From Archivesica marissinica (Eukaryota; Mollusca; Bivalvia; Venerida; Vesicomyidae), in the NCBI GenBank assembly GCA_014843695.1, contig CM026397.1, positions 32,903,280-32,967,279 on the forward strand: DNA of 64,000 bases, read 5' to 3'. The position numbers and the translations under genes were made by a program. The first letter of the stretch is position 1. Every line of letters starts with the position of its first letter. The notes beneath the pieces are model-generated. The model was not told where the DNA came from and did not search any database. It saw nothing but the letters and a program-made list of their open reading frames with translations. Positions 26,748 through 33,286 of this stretch are shown here, piece after piece.

Positions 26748-29700
26748 ATTTATATGGTTAAATAAAAAATATGGTTAAATATAATATATATATGGTTAAA
26801 TATAATATATAAGTATGGTAAATATAATATATAAGTATGGTAATATAATATTATATGGTTAAATATAATTATATGTTATAATATATAGTATGGTTAAATA
26901 TAATATATAGTATGGTTAATTATATATATAGTATGGTTAATTATATATATAGTATGGTTAAATATAATATATATGTATGGTTAATATAATATATAGTATG
27001 GTTTAATTATAATATATAAGTATGGTTAAATATAATATATATGTATGGTTAATTATAATATATATGTATGGTTAATTATAATATATAAGTATGGTTAATT
27101 ATAATATATAAGTATGGTTAATTATAATATATAAGTATGGTTAAATATAATATATATGTATGGTTAATTATAATATATATGTATGGTTAATTATAATATA
27201 TAAGTATGGTTAATTATAATATATAAGTATGGTTAATTATAATATATATGTATGGTTAATTATAATATATAAGTATGGTAAAATAGTATATTAACCAGTG
27301 TTCGTCCCTGATATTTATAAGACAGGTGGAGTCTCTGGTGTCAAGGATACGTCTTATAACCGACAGGTTGTGTTTTGTTATGTAGGCCAGGAGAAAGACC
27401 AGCAGCCACCTGGGCACAGCTGAGGAAAAATTTACGCGAGTTTACTTTGAACACGCAACGACAGCTGGAAGATGAACGAACAAAATTGTTGAGTGAAAAT
27501 GAGGTGCTAAAAGAACAACTAAAGGAATGCCAGGAATACATAGACAGCCATCTAGCGAGGTATAGTAGACAGCCATCTAGCGAGGTATAGTAGACAGCCA
27601 TCTAGCGAGGTATAATAGACTGGTAGACAGCCATCTAGCGAGGTATAGTAGACAGCCATCTAGCGAGGTATAGTAGACTGGTAGACAGCCATCTAGCGAG
27701 GTATAGTAGACTGGTAGACAGCCATCTAGCGAGGTATGGTAGACTGGTAGACAGCCATCTAGCGAGGTATAGTAGACTGGTAGACAGCCATCTAGCGAGG
27801 TATAGTAGACTGGTAGACAGCCATCTAGCGAGGTATAGTAGACTGGTAGACAGCCATCTAGCGAGGTATAGTAGACTGGTAGACAGCCATCTAGCGAGGT
27901 ATGGTAGACTGGTAGACAGCCATCTAGCGAGGTATAGTAGACTGGTAGACAGCCATCTAGCGAGGTATGGTAGACAGCCATCTAGCGAGGTATAGTAGAC
28001 AGCCATCTAGCGAGGTATAGTAGACTGGTAGACAGCCATCTAGCGAGGTATAGTAGACTGGTAGACAGCCATCTAGCGAGGTATGGTAGACAGCCATCTA
28101 GCGAGGTATAGTAGACAGCCATCTAGCGAGGTATAGTAGACTGGTAGACAGCCATCTAGCGAGGTATGGTAGACAGCCATCTAGCGAGGTATAGTAGACT
28201 GGTAGACAGCCATCTAGCGAGGTATGGTAGACAGCCATCTAGCGAGGTATGGTAGACAGCCATCTAGCGAGGTATGGTAGACAGCCATCTAGCGAGGTAT
28301 GGTAGACAGCCATCTAGCGAGGTATGGTAGACAGCCATCTAGCGAGGTATGGTAGACAGCCATCTAGCGAGGTATGGTAGACAGCCATCTAGCGAGGTAT
28401 GGTAGACAGCCATCTAGCGAGGTATGGTAGACAGCCATCTAGCGAGGTATGGTAGACAGCCATCTAGCGAGGTATGGTAGACAGCCATCTAGCGAGGTAT
28501 GGTAGACTGCCATCTAGCGAGGTATGGTAGGCTGCCATCTAGCGAGGTGGTATAGTAGACTGCCATCTAGCGAGGTGGTATAGTAGACTGCCATCTAGCG
28601 AGGTGGTATAGTAGACTGCCATCTAGCGAGGTGGTATAGTAGACAGCCATCTAGCGAGGTAAAGTAGACAGCCATCTAGCGAGGTATAGTAGACAGCCAT
28701 CTAGCGAGGTGGTATAGTAGACAGCCATCTAGCGAGGTGGTATAGTAGACTGCCATATAGCGAGGTGGTATAGTAGACTGCCATCTAGCGAGGTGGTATA
28801 GTAGACTGCCATCTAGCGAGGTGGTATAGTAGACAGCCATATAGCGAGGTGGTATAGTAGACTGCCATCTAGTGAGGTGGTATAGTAGACTGCCATCTAG
28901 TGAGGTGGTATAGTAGACAGCCATATAGCGAGGTGGTATAGTAGACTGCCATCTAGCGAGGTGGTATAGTAGACTGCCATCTAGCGAGGTGGTATAGTAG
29001 ACAGCCATCTAGCGAGGTGGTATAGTAGACTGCCATCTAGCGAGGTGGTATAGTAGACAGCCATCTAGCGAGGTGGTATAGTAGACAGCCATCTAGCGAG
29101 GTGGTATAGTAGACAGCCATCTAGCGAGGTGGTATAGTAGACAGCCATCTAGCGAGGTGGTATAGTAGACAGCCATCTAGCGAGGTGGTATAGTAGACTG
29201 CCATCTATCTAGCGAGGTGGTATAGTAGACTGCCATCTAGCGAGGTGTGGTAGACGGCCATCTAGCCAGGTATGGTAGACAGCCATCTAGCCAGGTATGG
29301 TAGACTGCCATCTAGCCAGGTATGGTAGACTGCCATCTAGCCAGGTGTGGTAGACTGCCATCTAGCCAGGTGTGGTAGACTGCCATCTAGCAAGGTAGGG
29401 TAGACTGCCATCTAGCCAGGTGTGGTAGACTGCCATCTAGCCAGGTGTGGTAGACTGCCATCTAGCAAGGTAGGGTAGACAGCCATCTAGCGAGGTGTGG
29501 AAGGCTGCCATCTAGCGAGGTGTGGTAGACAGCCATCTAGCGAGGTATGGTAGACTGCCATCTAGCAAGGTAGGGTAGACAGCCATCTAGCCAGGTGTGG
29601 TAGACTGCCATCTAGCCAGGTGTGGTAGACTGCCATCTAGCCAGGTATGGTAGACTGCCATCTAGCCAGGTGTGGTAGACTGCCATCTAGCGAGGTGTGG

Positions 29701-32700
29701 TAGACAGCCATCTAGCGAGGTATGGTAGACTGCCATCTAGCAAGGTAGGGTAGACAGCCATCTAGCCAGGTGTGGTAGACTGCCATCTAGCCAGGTGTGG
29801 TAGACTGCCATCTAGCCAGGTATGGTAGACTGCCATCTAGCCAGGTGTGGTAGACTGCCATCTAGCCAGGTGTGGTAGACTGCCATCTAGCCAGGTATGG
29901 TAGACTGCCATCTAGCCAGGTATGGTAGACTGCCATCTAGCCAGGTGTGGTAGACTGCCATCTAGCCAGGTGTGGTAGACTGCCATCTAGCCAGGTATGG
30001 TAGACTGCCATCTAGCCAGGTGTGGTAGACTGCCATCTAGCCAGGTTTGGTAGACTGCCATCTAGCCAGGTATGGTAGACAGCCATCTAGCGAGGTGTGG
30101 TAGACTGCCATCTAGCCAGGTGTGGTAGACTGCCATCTAGCCAGGTATGGTAGACTGCCATCTAGCCAGGTATGGTAGACTGCCATCTAGCCAGGTGTGG
30201 TAGACTGCCATCTAGCCAGGTATGGTAGACAGCCATCTAGCGAGGTGTGGTAGACTGCCATCTAGCCAGGTGTGGTCGACTGCCATCTAGCCAGGTATGG
30301 TAGACTGTCATCTAGCCAGGTGTGGTAGACTGCCATCTAGCCAGGTGAGGTAGACTGCCATCTAGCAAGGTAGGGTAGACAGCCATCTAGCGAGGTGTGG
30401 TAGGCTGCCATCTAGCGAGGTGTGGAAGGCTGCCATCTAGCGAGGTGTGGTAGACAGCCATCTAGCGAGGTATGGTAGACTGCCATCTAGCAAGGTGTGG
30501 TAGGCTACCATCTAGCGAGGTGTGGAAGGCTGCCATCTAGCGAGGTGTGGAAGGCTGCCATCTAGCCAGGTGTGGAAGGCTGCCATCTAGCGAGGTGTGG
30601 AAGGCTGCCATCTAGCCAGGTGTGGAAGGCTGCCATCTAGCGAGGTGTGGAAGGCTGCCATCTAGCGAGGTGTGGAAGGCTGCCATCTAGCGAGGTGTGG
30701 TAGGCTGCCATCTAGCGAGGTGTGGAAGGCTGCCATCTAGCGAGGTGTGGTAGGCTGCCATCTAGCGAGGTGTGGAAGGCTGCCATCTAGCGAGGTGTGG
30801 AAGGCTGCCATCTAGCGAGGTGTGGAAGGCTGCCATCTAGCGAGGTGTGGTAGGCTGCCATCTAGCGAGGTGTGGTAGGCTGCCATCTAGCCAGGTATGG
30901 TAGACAGCCATCTAGCAAGGTAGGGTAGACAGCCATCTAGCGAGGTGTGGTAGGCTGCCATCTAGCGAGGTGTGGAAGGCTGCCATCTAGCGAGGTGTGG
31001 TAGACAGCCATCTAGCGAGGTATGGTAGACTGCCATCTAGCGAGGTGTGGTAGGCTGCCATCTAGCGAGGTGTGGAAGGCTGCCATCTAGCGAGGTGTGG
31101 TAGGCTGCCATCTAGCTAGGTGTGGAAGGCTGCCATCTAGCGAGGTGGTATAGTAGACTGCCATCTAGCGAGGTGGTATAGTAGACAGCCATCTAGCGAG
31201 GTGGTATAGTAGACTGCCATCTAGCGAGGTGTGGTAGACGGCCATCTAGCCAGGTATGGTAGACTGCCATCTAGCCAGGTATGGTAGACTGCCATCTAGC
31301 CAGGTGTGGTAGACTGCCATCTAGCCAGGTGTGGTAGACGGCCATCTAGCCAGGTGTGGTAGACGGCCATCTAGCCAGGTATGGTAGACTGCCATCTAGC
31401 CAGGTATGGTAGACAGCTATCTAGCGAAGTAGGGTAGACAGCCATCTAGTGAGGTATGGTAGACAGCCATCTAGCGAAGTAGGGTAGACAGCCATCTAGC
31501 GAGGTATGGTAGACAGCCATCTAGCGAGGTATGGTAGACAGCCATCTAGCGAGGTATGGTAGGCTGCCATCTAGTGAGGTATGGTAGGCTGCCATCTAGC
31601 GAAGTATGGTAGGCTGCCATCTAGTGAGGTGTGGTAGGGTGCCATCTAGCGAGGTGTGGAAGGCTGCCATCTAGCGAGATGTGGTAGACAGCCATCTAGC
31701 GAGGTATGGTAGACTGCCATCTAGCGAGGTATGGTAGGCTGCCATCTAGCGAGGTGTGGTAGGGTGCCATCTAGCGAGGTGTGGAAGGCTGCCATCTAGC
31801 GAGGTGTGGTAGACAGCCATCTAGCGAGGTATGGTAGACTGCCATCTAGCGAGGTGTGGTAGGCTGCCATCTAGCGAGGTGTGGAAAGCTGCCATCTAGC
31901 GAGGTGTGGTAGGCTGCCATCTAGCGAGGTGTGGTAGACAGCCATCTAGCGAGGTATAGTAGTAGAATGTCAGGAGTACATTGACAGACATAGTGATTAT
32001 TGCAGCTAGATTCCAGACGTAGATAGTGAAGTCGTGATATCGCAGTGGTAGGGAGTTCGCTTCAGGGGCAAAAGTCTCAGTTTGAGCCCCGATTATGCCC
32101 ATAGGCAAGCATTTAAATTCCAAGTTAACTCTTCTCTCTCCCTCGTGGCAATAGATTCCATCAGGAATGAGGTCTCAAGAATGGTTATTATAAGTTGTTC
32201 ATGGCGATGGATTCCATTAGATGTTGTAAAAACTTGTTTCACAATCGAGCTAAAAATAAATTTGTATAAACTAGCTAGATTCCAAGTGTTTCAGGTCATA
32301 CCAGCAAACATTTGACGTGATTGGCCTAATTTAGTAAAGCCCGATTTGATAATTATCACGATTGACAGAATGTACACGAACTTAGGGGAGGCAACTCCAA
32401 GTAAATATGTTTCACATGTAGACTGTTTACTTTCGTTTAACGGTGCATTAAATGTGTTGTTTTAAAGGAATTTATGGATAAAGTTATAGATAAAGGATGA
32501 AATAAAGCGAGTACGTACAGTTTATTATTTATCCTTCCTAATATTGGTTGTGACATGCATTTTGCTGGAAAGGGGCACAAACTTCGGGTGATCGAGGATA
32601 TTCAATAGTGCAGCTGTCCAATTCTATTATTGTTTCTTTTCCGGGGCAGATATAAACAAGAAATCATAAAGTTGAGGAGAATGCTGGGATACGATGACGA

Positions 32701-32752
32701 TGGAGGTGCGCCGACCGACAGAAGCGGAAAGTCAAGGTCACGAAGATACTGA
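737..32752 (+). CDS. CCDC78: CCDC78-like coiled-coil protein gene (13 exons plus one predicted microexon; 5' end outside window)
   Basis: Seen: exons at 737-871, 1604-1735, 4813-4899, 6382-6561, 8547-8774, 11142-11171, 11842-11930, 15126-15204, 16309-16434, 21856-22052, 22530-22704, (22881-22900), 27386-27559 and 32650-32752. All have AG/GT borders and matching phases, giving about 580 residues, nearly all charged heptad-like coiled coil. Exons B-D contain the pattern LLLSEEEKLKVSQSLVEIQ, then EEAEARKFELTNK and IIVLESEL, which I recognise as the DUF4472 domain of CCDC78. The C-terminal RYKQEIIKLRRMLG stretch and the preceding LREFTLNTQ motif also fit that family. Known for the family: vertebrate CCDC78 acts at deuterosomes in centriole amplification of multiciliated cells and has also been reported in muscle. 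Inferred: a similar centriole or cytoskeletal role here. The first exon begins in phase 0, so at least one upstream exon is missing. The identification is from memory of the family, not a search. Another DUF4472 protein is the main alternative. Confidence 0.72.
1010..1290. repeat. Minisatellite, about 40-bp unit
   Basis: About six units of TTTCATGGACTGTTTAATGG followed by TTCCATCGACTATTTAATGG fill the intron after exon A up to the MITE at 1298. Confidence 0.9.
1298..1542. mobile_element. MITE-A copy, intact-looking
   Basis: The ends TTAACCCTTA and TAAGGGTTA are inverted. Inside, paired words AGATCCAGATCAG / CTGATCAGGATCT and AGCAAACAGCAT / GTGCTGTTTGC make nested hairpins. It is a useful uninterrupted reference for the copy at 49961 that carries an insertion. 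Confidence 0.75.
1604..1735 (+). CDS. CCDC78: CCDC78 exon B (DUF4472 start)
   Basis: The acceptor TCCTGGTTTCAG precedes TTG and the donor is AAG|GTTAGT. It is 132 nt, 44 codons, phase 0 to 0. It encodes LQLKEENNHLRQRM and the signature TQVSTELLLSEEEKLK of DUF4472. An open frame could start at ATG 1583 in the intron, but the splice acceptor and domain continuity decide for 1604. Confidence 0.88.
1747..4125. repeat. 20-bp minisatellite of 2.4 kb in intron B
   Basis: The first part (to about 3130) is built on GGTTAGTGCTGATTAGAGCC, the second (to about 4090) on GGTTTGTACTGATTACAGCC. It begins 12 bp after the exon B donor. The GGTTAGT of each unit copies the sequence of that donor (AAG|GTTAGT). 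More than 100 units are present. Confidence 0.97.
4229..4378 (+). mobile_element. tRNA-like SINE (SINE-4), copy 1
   Basis: Contains a pol III A-box-like TAGCTTAGTCGGTAGAGC and B-box GGTTCGATCCC, with a T-stem of CCAGG/CCCGG. The anticodon loop is too long for a functional tRNA. It is followed by TTGCTGCACATTTTTCTCACC. It is paired with a second copy 255 bp downstream, so a dispersed tRNA-derived element rather than a tRNA gene. Confidence 0.65.
4484..4627 (+). mobile_element. tRNA-like SINE (SINE-4), copy 2
   Basis: Same TATGTCGCGGTA start, TAGCTTAGTCGGTAGAGC A box, GGTTCGAGCCCC B box and TTTTTCTCACC tail as the copy at 4229. The two copies may come from a local duplication. No clear target-site duplication was found. 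Confidence 0.65.
4813..4899 (+). CDS. CCDC78: CCDC78 exon C (DUF4472 middle)
   Basis: The acceptor TTATTTCAG precedes GTG and the donor is AAG|GTATAT. It is 87 nt, 29 codons, phase 0 to 0. It encodes VSQSLVEIQIETNRIQEEAE then ARKFELTNK, a DUF4472 hallmark. The last 23 coding bases and the donor are the seed of the array that follows. Confidence 0.87.
4877..5853. repeat. 44-bp array made from exon C end plus its 5' splice site
   Basis: About 22 units of AAGTTTGAGCTCACTAATAA followed by GGTATATGTTTATATGTTAC and TACC. The first unit is the real exon C 3' end (coding KFELTNK, then GTATAT). Later units keep AATAAG|GTATAT, with point changes such as TTTCAG for TTTGAG. Each is a potential decoy donor. 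Confidence 0.96.
5854..5919 (-). mobile_element. tRNA-like sequence (degenerate tRNA or SINE head), copy 1
   Basis: On the minus strand it reads GGATCTGTAGTCCAGTGGTA with anticodon stem CTGGA/TCCAG around CTGGTAA, and B-box GGTTCGATCCCC. The acceptor stem does not pair well. A second copy lies at 25332. A tRNA-Thr(GGT)-like origin is possible; I do not call it functional. Confidence 0.5.
5958..6215. mobile_element. Dispersed repeat E, copy 1
   Basis: Shares the words GAAACAAGCTT, CTCGTTGGCG, GATGAAA, GATCTGGCAACCACC and ACCATCTCACATAC with 16040-16285 and, more weakly, 33107-33260. No coding capacity. Probably a SINE-type element of unknown family. Confidence 0.6.
6218..6352. mobile_element. 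Palindromic MITE-D copy 1 (GTTATAAAAC ends)
   Basis: The ends GTTATAAAACTTTTCTCAGA and GGAGAAATGTTTTATAAC are inverted, with inner arms CTCAAACTCGAGCTC / AGCTCGAGACTTGAG. It ends 29 bp before exon D. Related copies lie at 15296 and 40005. Confidence 0.7.
6382..6561 (+). CDS. CCDC78: CCDC78 exon D
   Basis: The acceptor TACTGTTGCAG precedes ATC and the donor is GAG|GTGAGT. It is 180 nt, 60 codons, phase 0 to 0. It encodes IIVLESELMDVQQERDRS, then a highly charged coiled coil with KDRKDIAEEYVIMKTNY and VREHEKE. It completes the DUF4472 region. Its 3' end is duplicated downstream at 6610. Confidence 0.87.
6610..6705 (+). repeat. Single 97-bp tandem duplication of exon D 3' end and donor
   Basis: CATTATGAAGACAAA...CACGAGAAAGAG|GTGA at 6513-6565 is repeated 97 bp later with a few changes (the donor GTGAGT becomes GTGAAT). 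It looks like a two-copy early stage of the exon-edge arrays seen elsewhere in this gene. Confidence 0.85.
6925..8515. repeat. 43-bp minisatellite before exon E
   Basis: About 36 units of CATCCATGGAGAGATGCCCT followed by TGACCTTATTATCATTAGTC and TAG, with deletions in some units. It ends about 32 bp before exon E. The preceding 6706-6924 holds nothing recognisable. Confidence 0.96.
8547..8774 (+). CDS. CCDC78: CCDC78 exon E
   Basis: The acceptor TTTCAAAACAG precedes ACC and the donor is ACG|GTAAGT. It is 228 nt, 76 codons, phase 0 to 0. It encodes TDRNEELSVELLNLVNTKAA, LMKQLAILSN, a polar Gly/Ser/Asn break, then a long charged helix ending NQKEREDIEKT. Confidence 0.87.
8790..10078. repeat. 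Minisatellites in intron E: AATATGGGGATTCT units, then 37-bp AATATAGGGAATCTATAG array
   Basis: 8790-9000 has about three long units with GGAACATTTGGTTGTCTTAG. From 9000 on, about 25 units of AATATAGGGAATCTATAGAA followed by CCATCACTAGACTTAGA. The array is interrupted at about 9148-9305 by unrelated AT-rich DNA. Confidence 0.93.
9148..9305 (-). mobile_element. Possible retroposon tail inserted in the intron E array
   Basis: About 158 bp of non-repeat DNA splits the 37-bp array. It starts with a T-rich run (TTTTTTTTGTTTTTTGTGAA), as a minus-strand poly(A) tail would, and continues with GCTCAGCGGCTTCG and AT-rich sequence. No target-site duplication is certain. Confidence 0.35.
10108..10830. 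repeat. 59-bp minisatellite, very homogeneous
   Basis: About 12 units of TTTCTACATGTCGATCCACA followed by CAAACTGTAATGCTGACAGA and TATTATGAAACACCCTGTA. Inner units are nearly identical, so the expansion is recent. 10831-11141 holds nothing recognisable. Confidence 0.97.
11142..11171 (+). CDS. CCDC78: CCDC78 exon F, 30-nt microexon
   Basis: The acceptor CTGTACATACTCAG precedes AGTGGT and the donor is CTACAG|GTAATA. It is 30 nt, phase 0 to 0, encoding SGISKLYELQ. It bridges exon E (ends EDIEKT) and exon G (starts LFASKKRYDGEL) without breaking frame. The exon with both splice sites is the first unit of a 45-bp array, so the copy actually used is uncertain. The call rests on phase and splice-site agreement, not on a transcript. 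Confidence 0.6.
11142..11560 (+). repeat. 45-bp array containing the whole microexon F with both splice sites
   Basis: About nine copies begin near 11142, 11187, 11232, 11273, 11319, 11357, 11402, 11447 and 11492, with a partial one at 11537. Each intact unit is CCCAG|AGTGGTATATCTAAG, then CTCTATGAACTACAG|GTAATA. Intact units are 15 codons and open. Two units have short deletions that break frame. Confidence 0.95.
11565..11820. repeat. 30-bp minisatellite before exon G
   Basis: About nine units of TTTCATTCCTCACTGTTACA followed by TTTATGACAG, pyrimidine-rich with an AG at each unit end, so each resembles a 3' splice site. It runs up to the real exon G acceptor. Open frames on both strands here are repeat translations. 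Confidence 0.95.
11842..11930 (+). CDS. CCDC78: CCDC78 exon G
   Basis: The acceptor CTGTCTATTTCAG precedes TTG and the donor is CATGT|GTATGT. It is 89 nt, phase 0 in and two bases over. It encodes LFASKKRYDGELERIQREHG then QEQGKMSEH. The two extra bases GT join G of exon H to make Val. The GTATGT donor was chosen because it gives the phase exon H needs. Confidence 0.85.
11953..12826. repeat. 37-bp minisatellite in intron G
   Basis: About 24 units of AAATATCCCTAGCATATTCT followed by GTATCATGTATACTCAC. It starts about 20 bp after the exon G donor. Confidence 0.97.
12868..14985. repeat. 31-bp minisatellite, 2.1 kb
   Basis: Close to 68 units of CATACCTTGATGGAAGCAAT followed by AATATGTATGT, with unit-length variants of 23-31 bp and an alternating TGTATG/TGCATG/CGCATG polymorphism. 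Confidence 0.97.
15126..15204 (+). CDS. CCDC78: CCDC78 exon H
   Basis: The acceptor GTATATTTACAG precedes GACTGAG and the donor is GCC|GTAAGC. It is 79 nt: one base completing Val from exon G, then 26 codons TELQKDLHNTRNLARERQHM and ISELNA. It ends in phase 0. Confidence 0.86.
15296..15424. mobile_element. Palindromic MITE-D copy 2
   Basis: The ends GTTATAACACTTTTCTCAGA and GGAGAAAAGTTTTATAAC are inverted, with inner CTGATTGGTTGA / TGAACCAATCGG arms. Same family as 6218 and 40005. Confidence 0.7.
15581..15853 (+). mobile_element. SINE-1 full-length copy (tRNA-Ser/Leu-like head)
   Basis: The 5' head has CCGTGGTTGAGTGATTATGG (A-box-like) and B-box GTTCGAGTCCC, separated by a long variable region as in type II tRNAs. 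The body contains GTTGGCAGTTTCTTACGGAG, GGCGATATAGCCCGAAATGG and the tail AGAAATATAACATAACATAAC. A 92-residue minus-strand open frame here is not a gene. Confidence 0.85.
16040..16285. mobile_element. Dispersed repeat E, copy 2
   Basis: Matches 5958-6215 in GAAACAAGCTTACACTCGTT, GGCGCGGATGAAA, TCTGGCGACCACCATACCAT and the CGAGAAGCGAACATGCTAGC region. It ends about 25 bp before exon I. Confidence 0.6.
16309..16434 (+). CDS. CCDC78: CCDC78 exon I
   Basis: The acceptor GCTATCTATTGTAG precedes TCG and the donor is TCC|GTAAGT. It is 126 nt, 42 codons, phase 0 to 0. It encodes SLIMARGDKEALEVQNNRLQ, HKVKDLGEDYRM and RLNKYVEDIS. Its last 23 bases plus donor recur downstream. Confidence 0.86.
16412..16600 (+). 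repeat. Duplicated exon I end plus 5' splice site, about 5 units of 34-37 bp
   Basis: AAATATGTGGAGGATATCTC followed by CGTAAGTTCCTATC recurs right after exon I. Most units keep the TCC|GTAAGT donor; one has CATTAGT. The array merges directly into the exon J array. Confidence 0.92.
16600..21855 (+). repeat. 5.25-kb array of 56-bp units made from the exon J 3' splice site and first codons
   Basis: About 93 units of GTTACAG|GAATATATGGACAG, TGGTTCCGGTATATGG and CATGTTATAGTTTGTTGGTG. Variants GGTTCCGG, GGTTCTGG and GGTAGTGG, and CATG/TATG, form higher-order patterns. The last unit runs into the true exon J (GGTTCCGGTGTTCC). Every unit keeps the acceptor and the EYMDSGSG-coding start. Confidence 0.98.
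21856..22052 (+). CDS. CCDC78: CCDC78 exon J
   Basis: The acceptor TTGGTGTTACAG precedes GAA and the donor is TATAG|GTAGGA. It is 197 nt: 65 codons plus AG, which joins G of exon K to make Arg. It encodes EYMDSGSGVPDAKRDRKMKH, YVDSMLKDITMSHKNRESQL and a helix ending KYEELLVVY. The first 24 bases are the unit that was amplified upstream. Confidence 0.86.
22132..22309. mobile_element. MITE-B (CAGTCAAACCTGTCTTAAG ends), 178 bp with TA duplication
   Basis: The ends CAGTCAAACCTGT and TTTGACTG are inverted, flanked by TA on both sides as in Tc1/mariner-type insertions. Inside, AAGCAGCCA / TGGCTGCTTA words are repeated in both orientations. A second 178-bp copy lies inside another MITE at 50175-50352. 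Confidence 0.8.
22530..22704 (+). CDS. CCDC78: CCDC78 exon K
   Basis: The acceptor GGTCTTGTTCAG precedes GAATTTG and the donor is AAG|GTAATT. It is 175 nt: one base completing Arg, then 58 codons. It encodes NLRLTCEERGIEAIDLGPDE, then HKLSLTDSEVTT and a helix INRLKGERDDLRSQLNSMKT. It ends in phase 0. Confidence 0.86.
22881..22900 (+). CDS. CCDC78: Possible CCDC78 20-nt microexon
   Basis: Exon K ends in phase 0 but exon L needs two bases carried in, so some exon is missing between them. The sequence GGGAACCAG|CTTGCTCACC, TCCAGGGTGG|GTATTC supplies a 20-nt exon with exactly that phase, giving LAHLQGG and then PGERPAATW of exon L. The polypyrimidine tract is weak and the exon is very short, so this is a hypothesis. 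Confidence 0.35.
22942..23815. repeat. 30-bp minisatellite in the intron after exon K
   Basis: About 28 units of GATAGAGTATAGCAAGGATG followed by ACTTGAAGGT, with length variants (GATAAGAGTATAG). Long open frames on both strands (up to 294 residues on the minus strand) are translations of the repeat, not genes. Confidence 0.97.
23925..24495. repeat. 39-bp minisatellite
   Basis: About 13 units of GAGCCCAGTTTAGGGTGAGT followed by TATGTATGGTATTATATTG. The unit is 13 codons, so it gives a 201-residue open frame (SYVWYYIGAQFRV repeated) with no family resemblance. Confidence 0.96.
24646..25040. mobile_element. hAT-like non-autonomous element, 395 bp
   Basis: The ends TAGGGATGGCAACGAATG and CATTCGTTGCCATA are inverted, followed inward by repeated TTCGAATATTCGAATATT on both sides. 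It is flanked by the 8-bp direct repeat GTGAAAAC (24638-24645 and 25041-25048), the duplication length typical of hAT transposons. No transposase is encoded. Confidence 0.88.
25332..25398 (-). mobile_element. tRNA-like sequence (degenerate tRNA or SINE head), copy 2
   Basis: Nearly the same as the copy at 5854: GGATCTGTAGTCCAGTGGTA, anticodon arm CTGGA-CTGGTAA-TCCAG, B-box GGTTCGATCCCC on the minus strand. The acceptor stem is not complementary. A tRNA-derived repeat is the best reading. Confidence 0.5.
25510..25665. mobile_element. Palindromic MITE-like element
   Basis: The arms GTGAATGATCAAATAATATT / AATTTGATCATTCACT and TGAACATAGAAAGC / GCTTTCAATGTTCA are inverted about a centre near 25588. 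No coding capacity; single copy in the window. Confidence 0.6.
25740..26415. repeat. 37-bp minisatellite
   Basis: About 18 units of AATATAATAGATCTCAGTAA followed by TGTACTCAAAACTGTTA, very homogeneous (AGTAA/GGTAA/AGCAA variants). Confidence 0.97.
26430..27290. repeat. AT-rich 23-24-bp minisatellite with a 66-base A run
   Basis: Units of TATGGTTAAATATAATATAT and relatives fill the stretch. At 26675-26740 there is an uninterrupted run of 66 A, whose true length is unlikely to be exact in an assembly. Confidence 0.93.
27386..27559 (+). CDS. CCDC78: CCDC78 exon L
   Basis: The acceptor TTTTGTTATGTAG precedes GCCAGG and the donor is GCGAG|GTATAG. It is 174 nt: one base in, 57 codons, two bases (AG) out. 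It encodes PGERPAATWAQLRKNLREFT, LNTQRQLEDERTKLLSENEV and a helix ending YIDSHLA. The AG joins A of exon M to make Arg. The LREFTLNTQ motif is family-typical. Confidence 0.87.
27537..31965 (+). repeat. 4.4-kb array of exon L end plus 5' splice site
   Basis: Roughly 165 units of TAGACAGCCATCTAGCGAG|G then TATGG (25 bp), with 28-bp (GGTGGTATAG) and 34-bp (TATAGTAGACTGG) variants and diverged forms (CTGCC, CCAGG, CAAGG, TGTGG). The first unit is the real exon L end (coding IDSHLA plus GTATAG donor). Many units keep a plausible donor. Confidence 0.97.
32025..32276 (+). mobile_element. SINE-2 copy 1 (tRNA-like head)
   Basis: The head GATATCGCAGTGGTAGGGAG and B-box-like AGTTTGAGCCCC are followed by GGCAAGCATTTAAATTCC, GATTCCATCAGGAATGAGGT and the tail CACAATCGAGCTAAAAATAA. 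Copies lie at 43565 (+) and 52110 (-). Confidence 0.78.
32650..32752 (+). CDS. CCDC78: CCDC78 exon M (terminal exon)
   Basis: The acceptor TTTTCCGGGGCAG precedes ATATAAAC. It is 103 nt: one base completing Arg, 33 codons and TGA at 32750-32752. It encodes (R)YKQEIIKLRRMLGYDDDG, then a short basic tail GAPTDRSGKSRSRRY. A short basic C-terminus after the YKQEI helix agrees with my recollection of CCDC78. Confidence 0.86.
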
Positions 32753-33106
32753 GGTCAATATGATGCAGAGGTCACAGACACCAAGGTCGTACAGACTTGG
32801 CACAGTTCCAGGCACAATTCCCCTCCAGATGTCTTCCATATTATCGTGCACTCAACCTATATGCAATACACCTAGTTTATAGATGAGGAGGACTAGATTC
32901 TAGAGGAATTGAATCTCATCTTAGTGACAGTGTTCATCGTGCTATTGACCATTAGGATATATGTAGTGCATGGTTCATTCAGATAGTCTTAAGAACCGCA
33001 ATTTACATAAATATTGAGTAAAAAGTTAAATCTAGATGCATTAGAACTAGTAATAAGTATGCAATTATGAATGCGTTCCTGCAAATATACTTGTAGGATA
33101 GACTGT

Positions 33107-33260
33107 ATAAAACATATTTTATTTTACAACAAATGCGAAACAACAACTTACATTAATCTCGTTGGTGCGGATGAAAGCGGAGGTGTGGGAGGGAACCCGG
33201 ATAAAACCCACCGATCTGGCGACCACACACTGTGTTTGCCTATCACGGAATTATCCCAAT
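33107..33260. mobile_element. Dispersed repeat E, copy 3 (in CCDC78 3' UTR/flank)
   Basis: Shares ATTTTACAACAAATGCGAAA, CTCGTTGGTGCGGATGAAAG and CGATCTGGCGACCAC with copies at 5958 and 16040. It lies between the stop codon and the candidate poly(A) signals. Confidence 0.5.
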
Positions 33261-33286
33261 GAACAGGTGTAGCTTCTTGGCTACCC

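Noticed and set aside
27577..29008. Minus-strand frames rich in LARWLST and TSLDGCLPVY
   Set aside because: Reverse translation of the exon L array; the coding strand for exon L is plus.
25740..31965. CRISPR-like array
   Set aside because: Units are directly adjacent with no unique spacers, inside introns of a eukaryotic gene. They are minisatellites.
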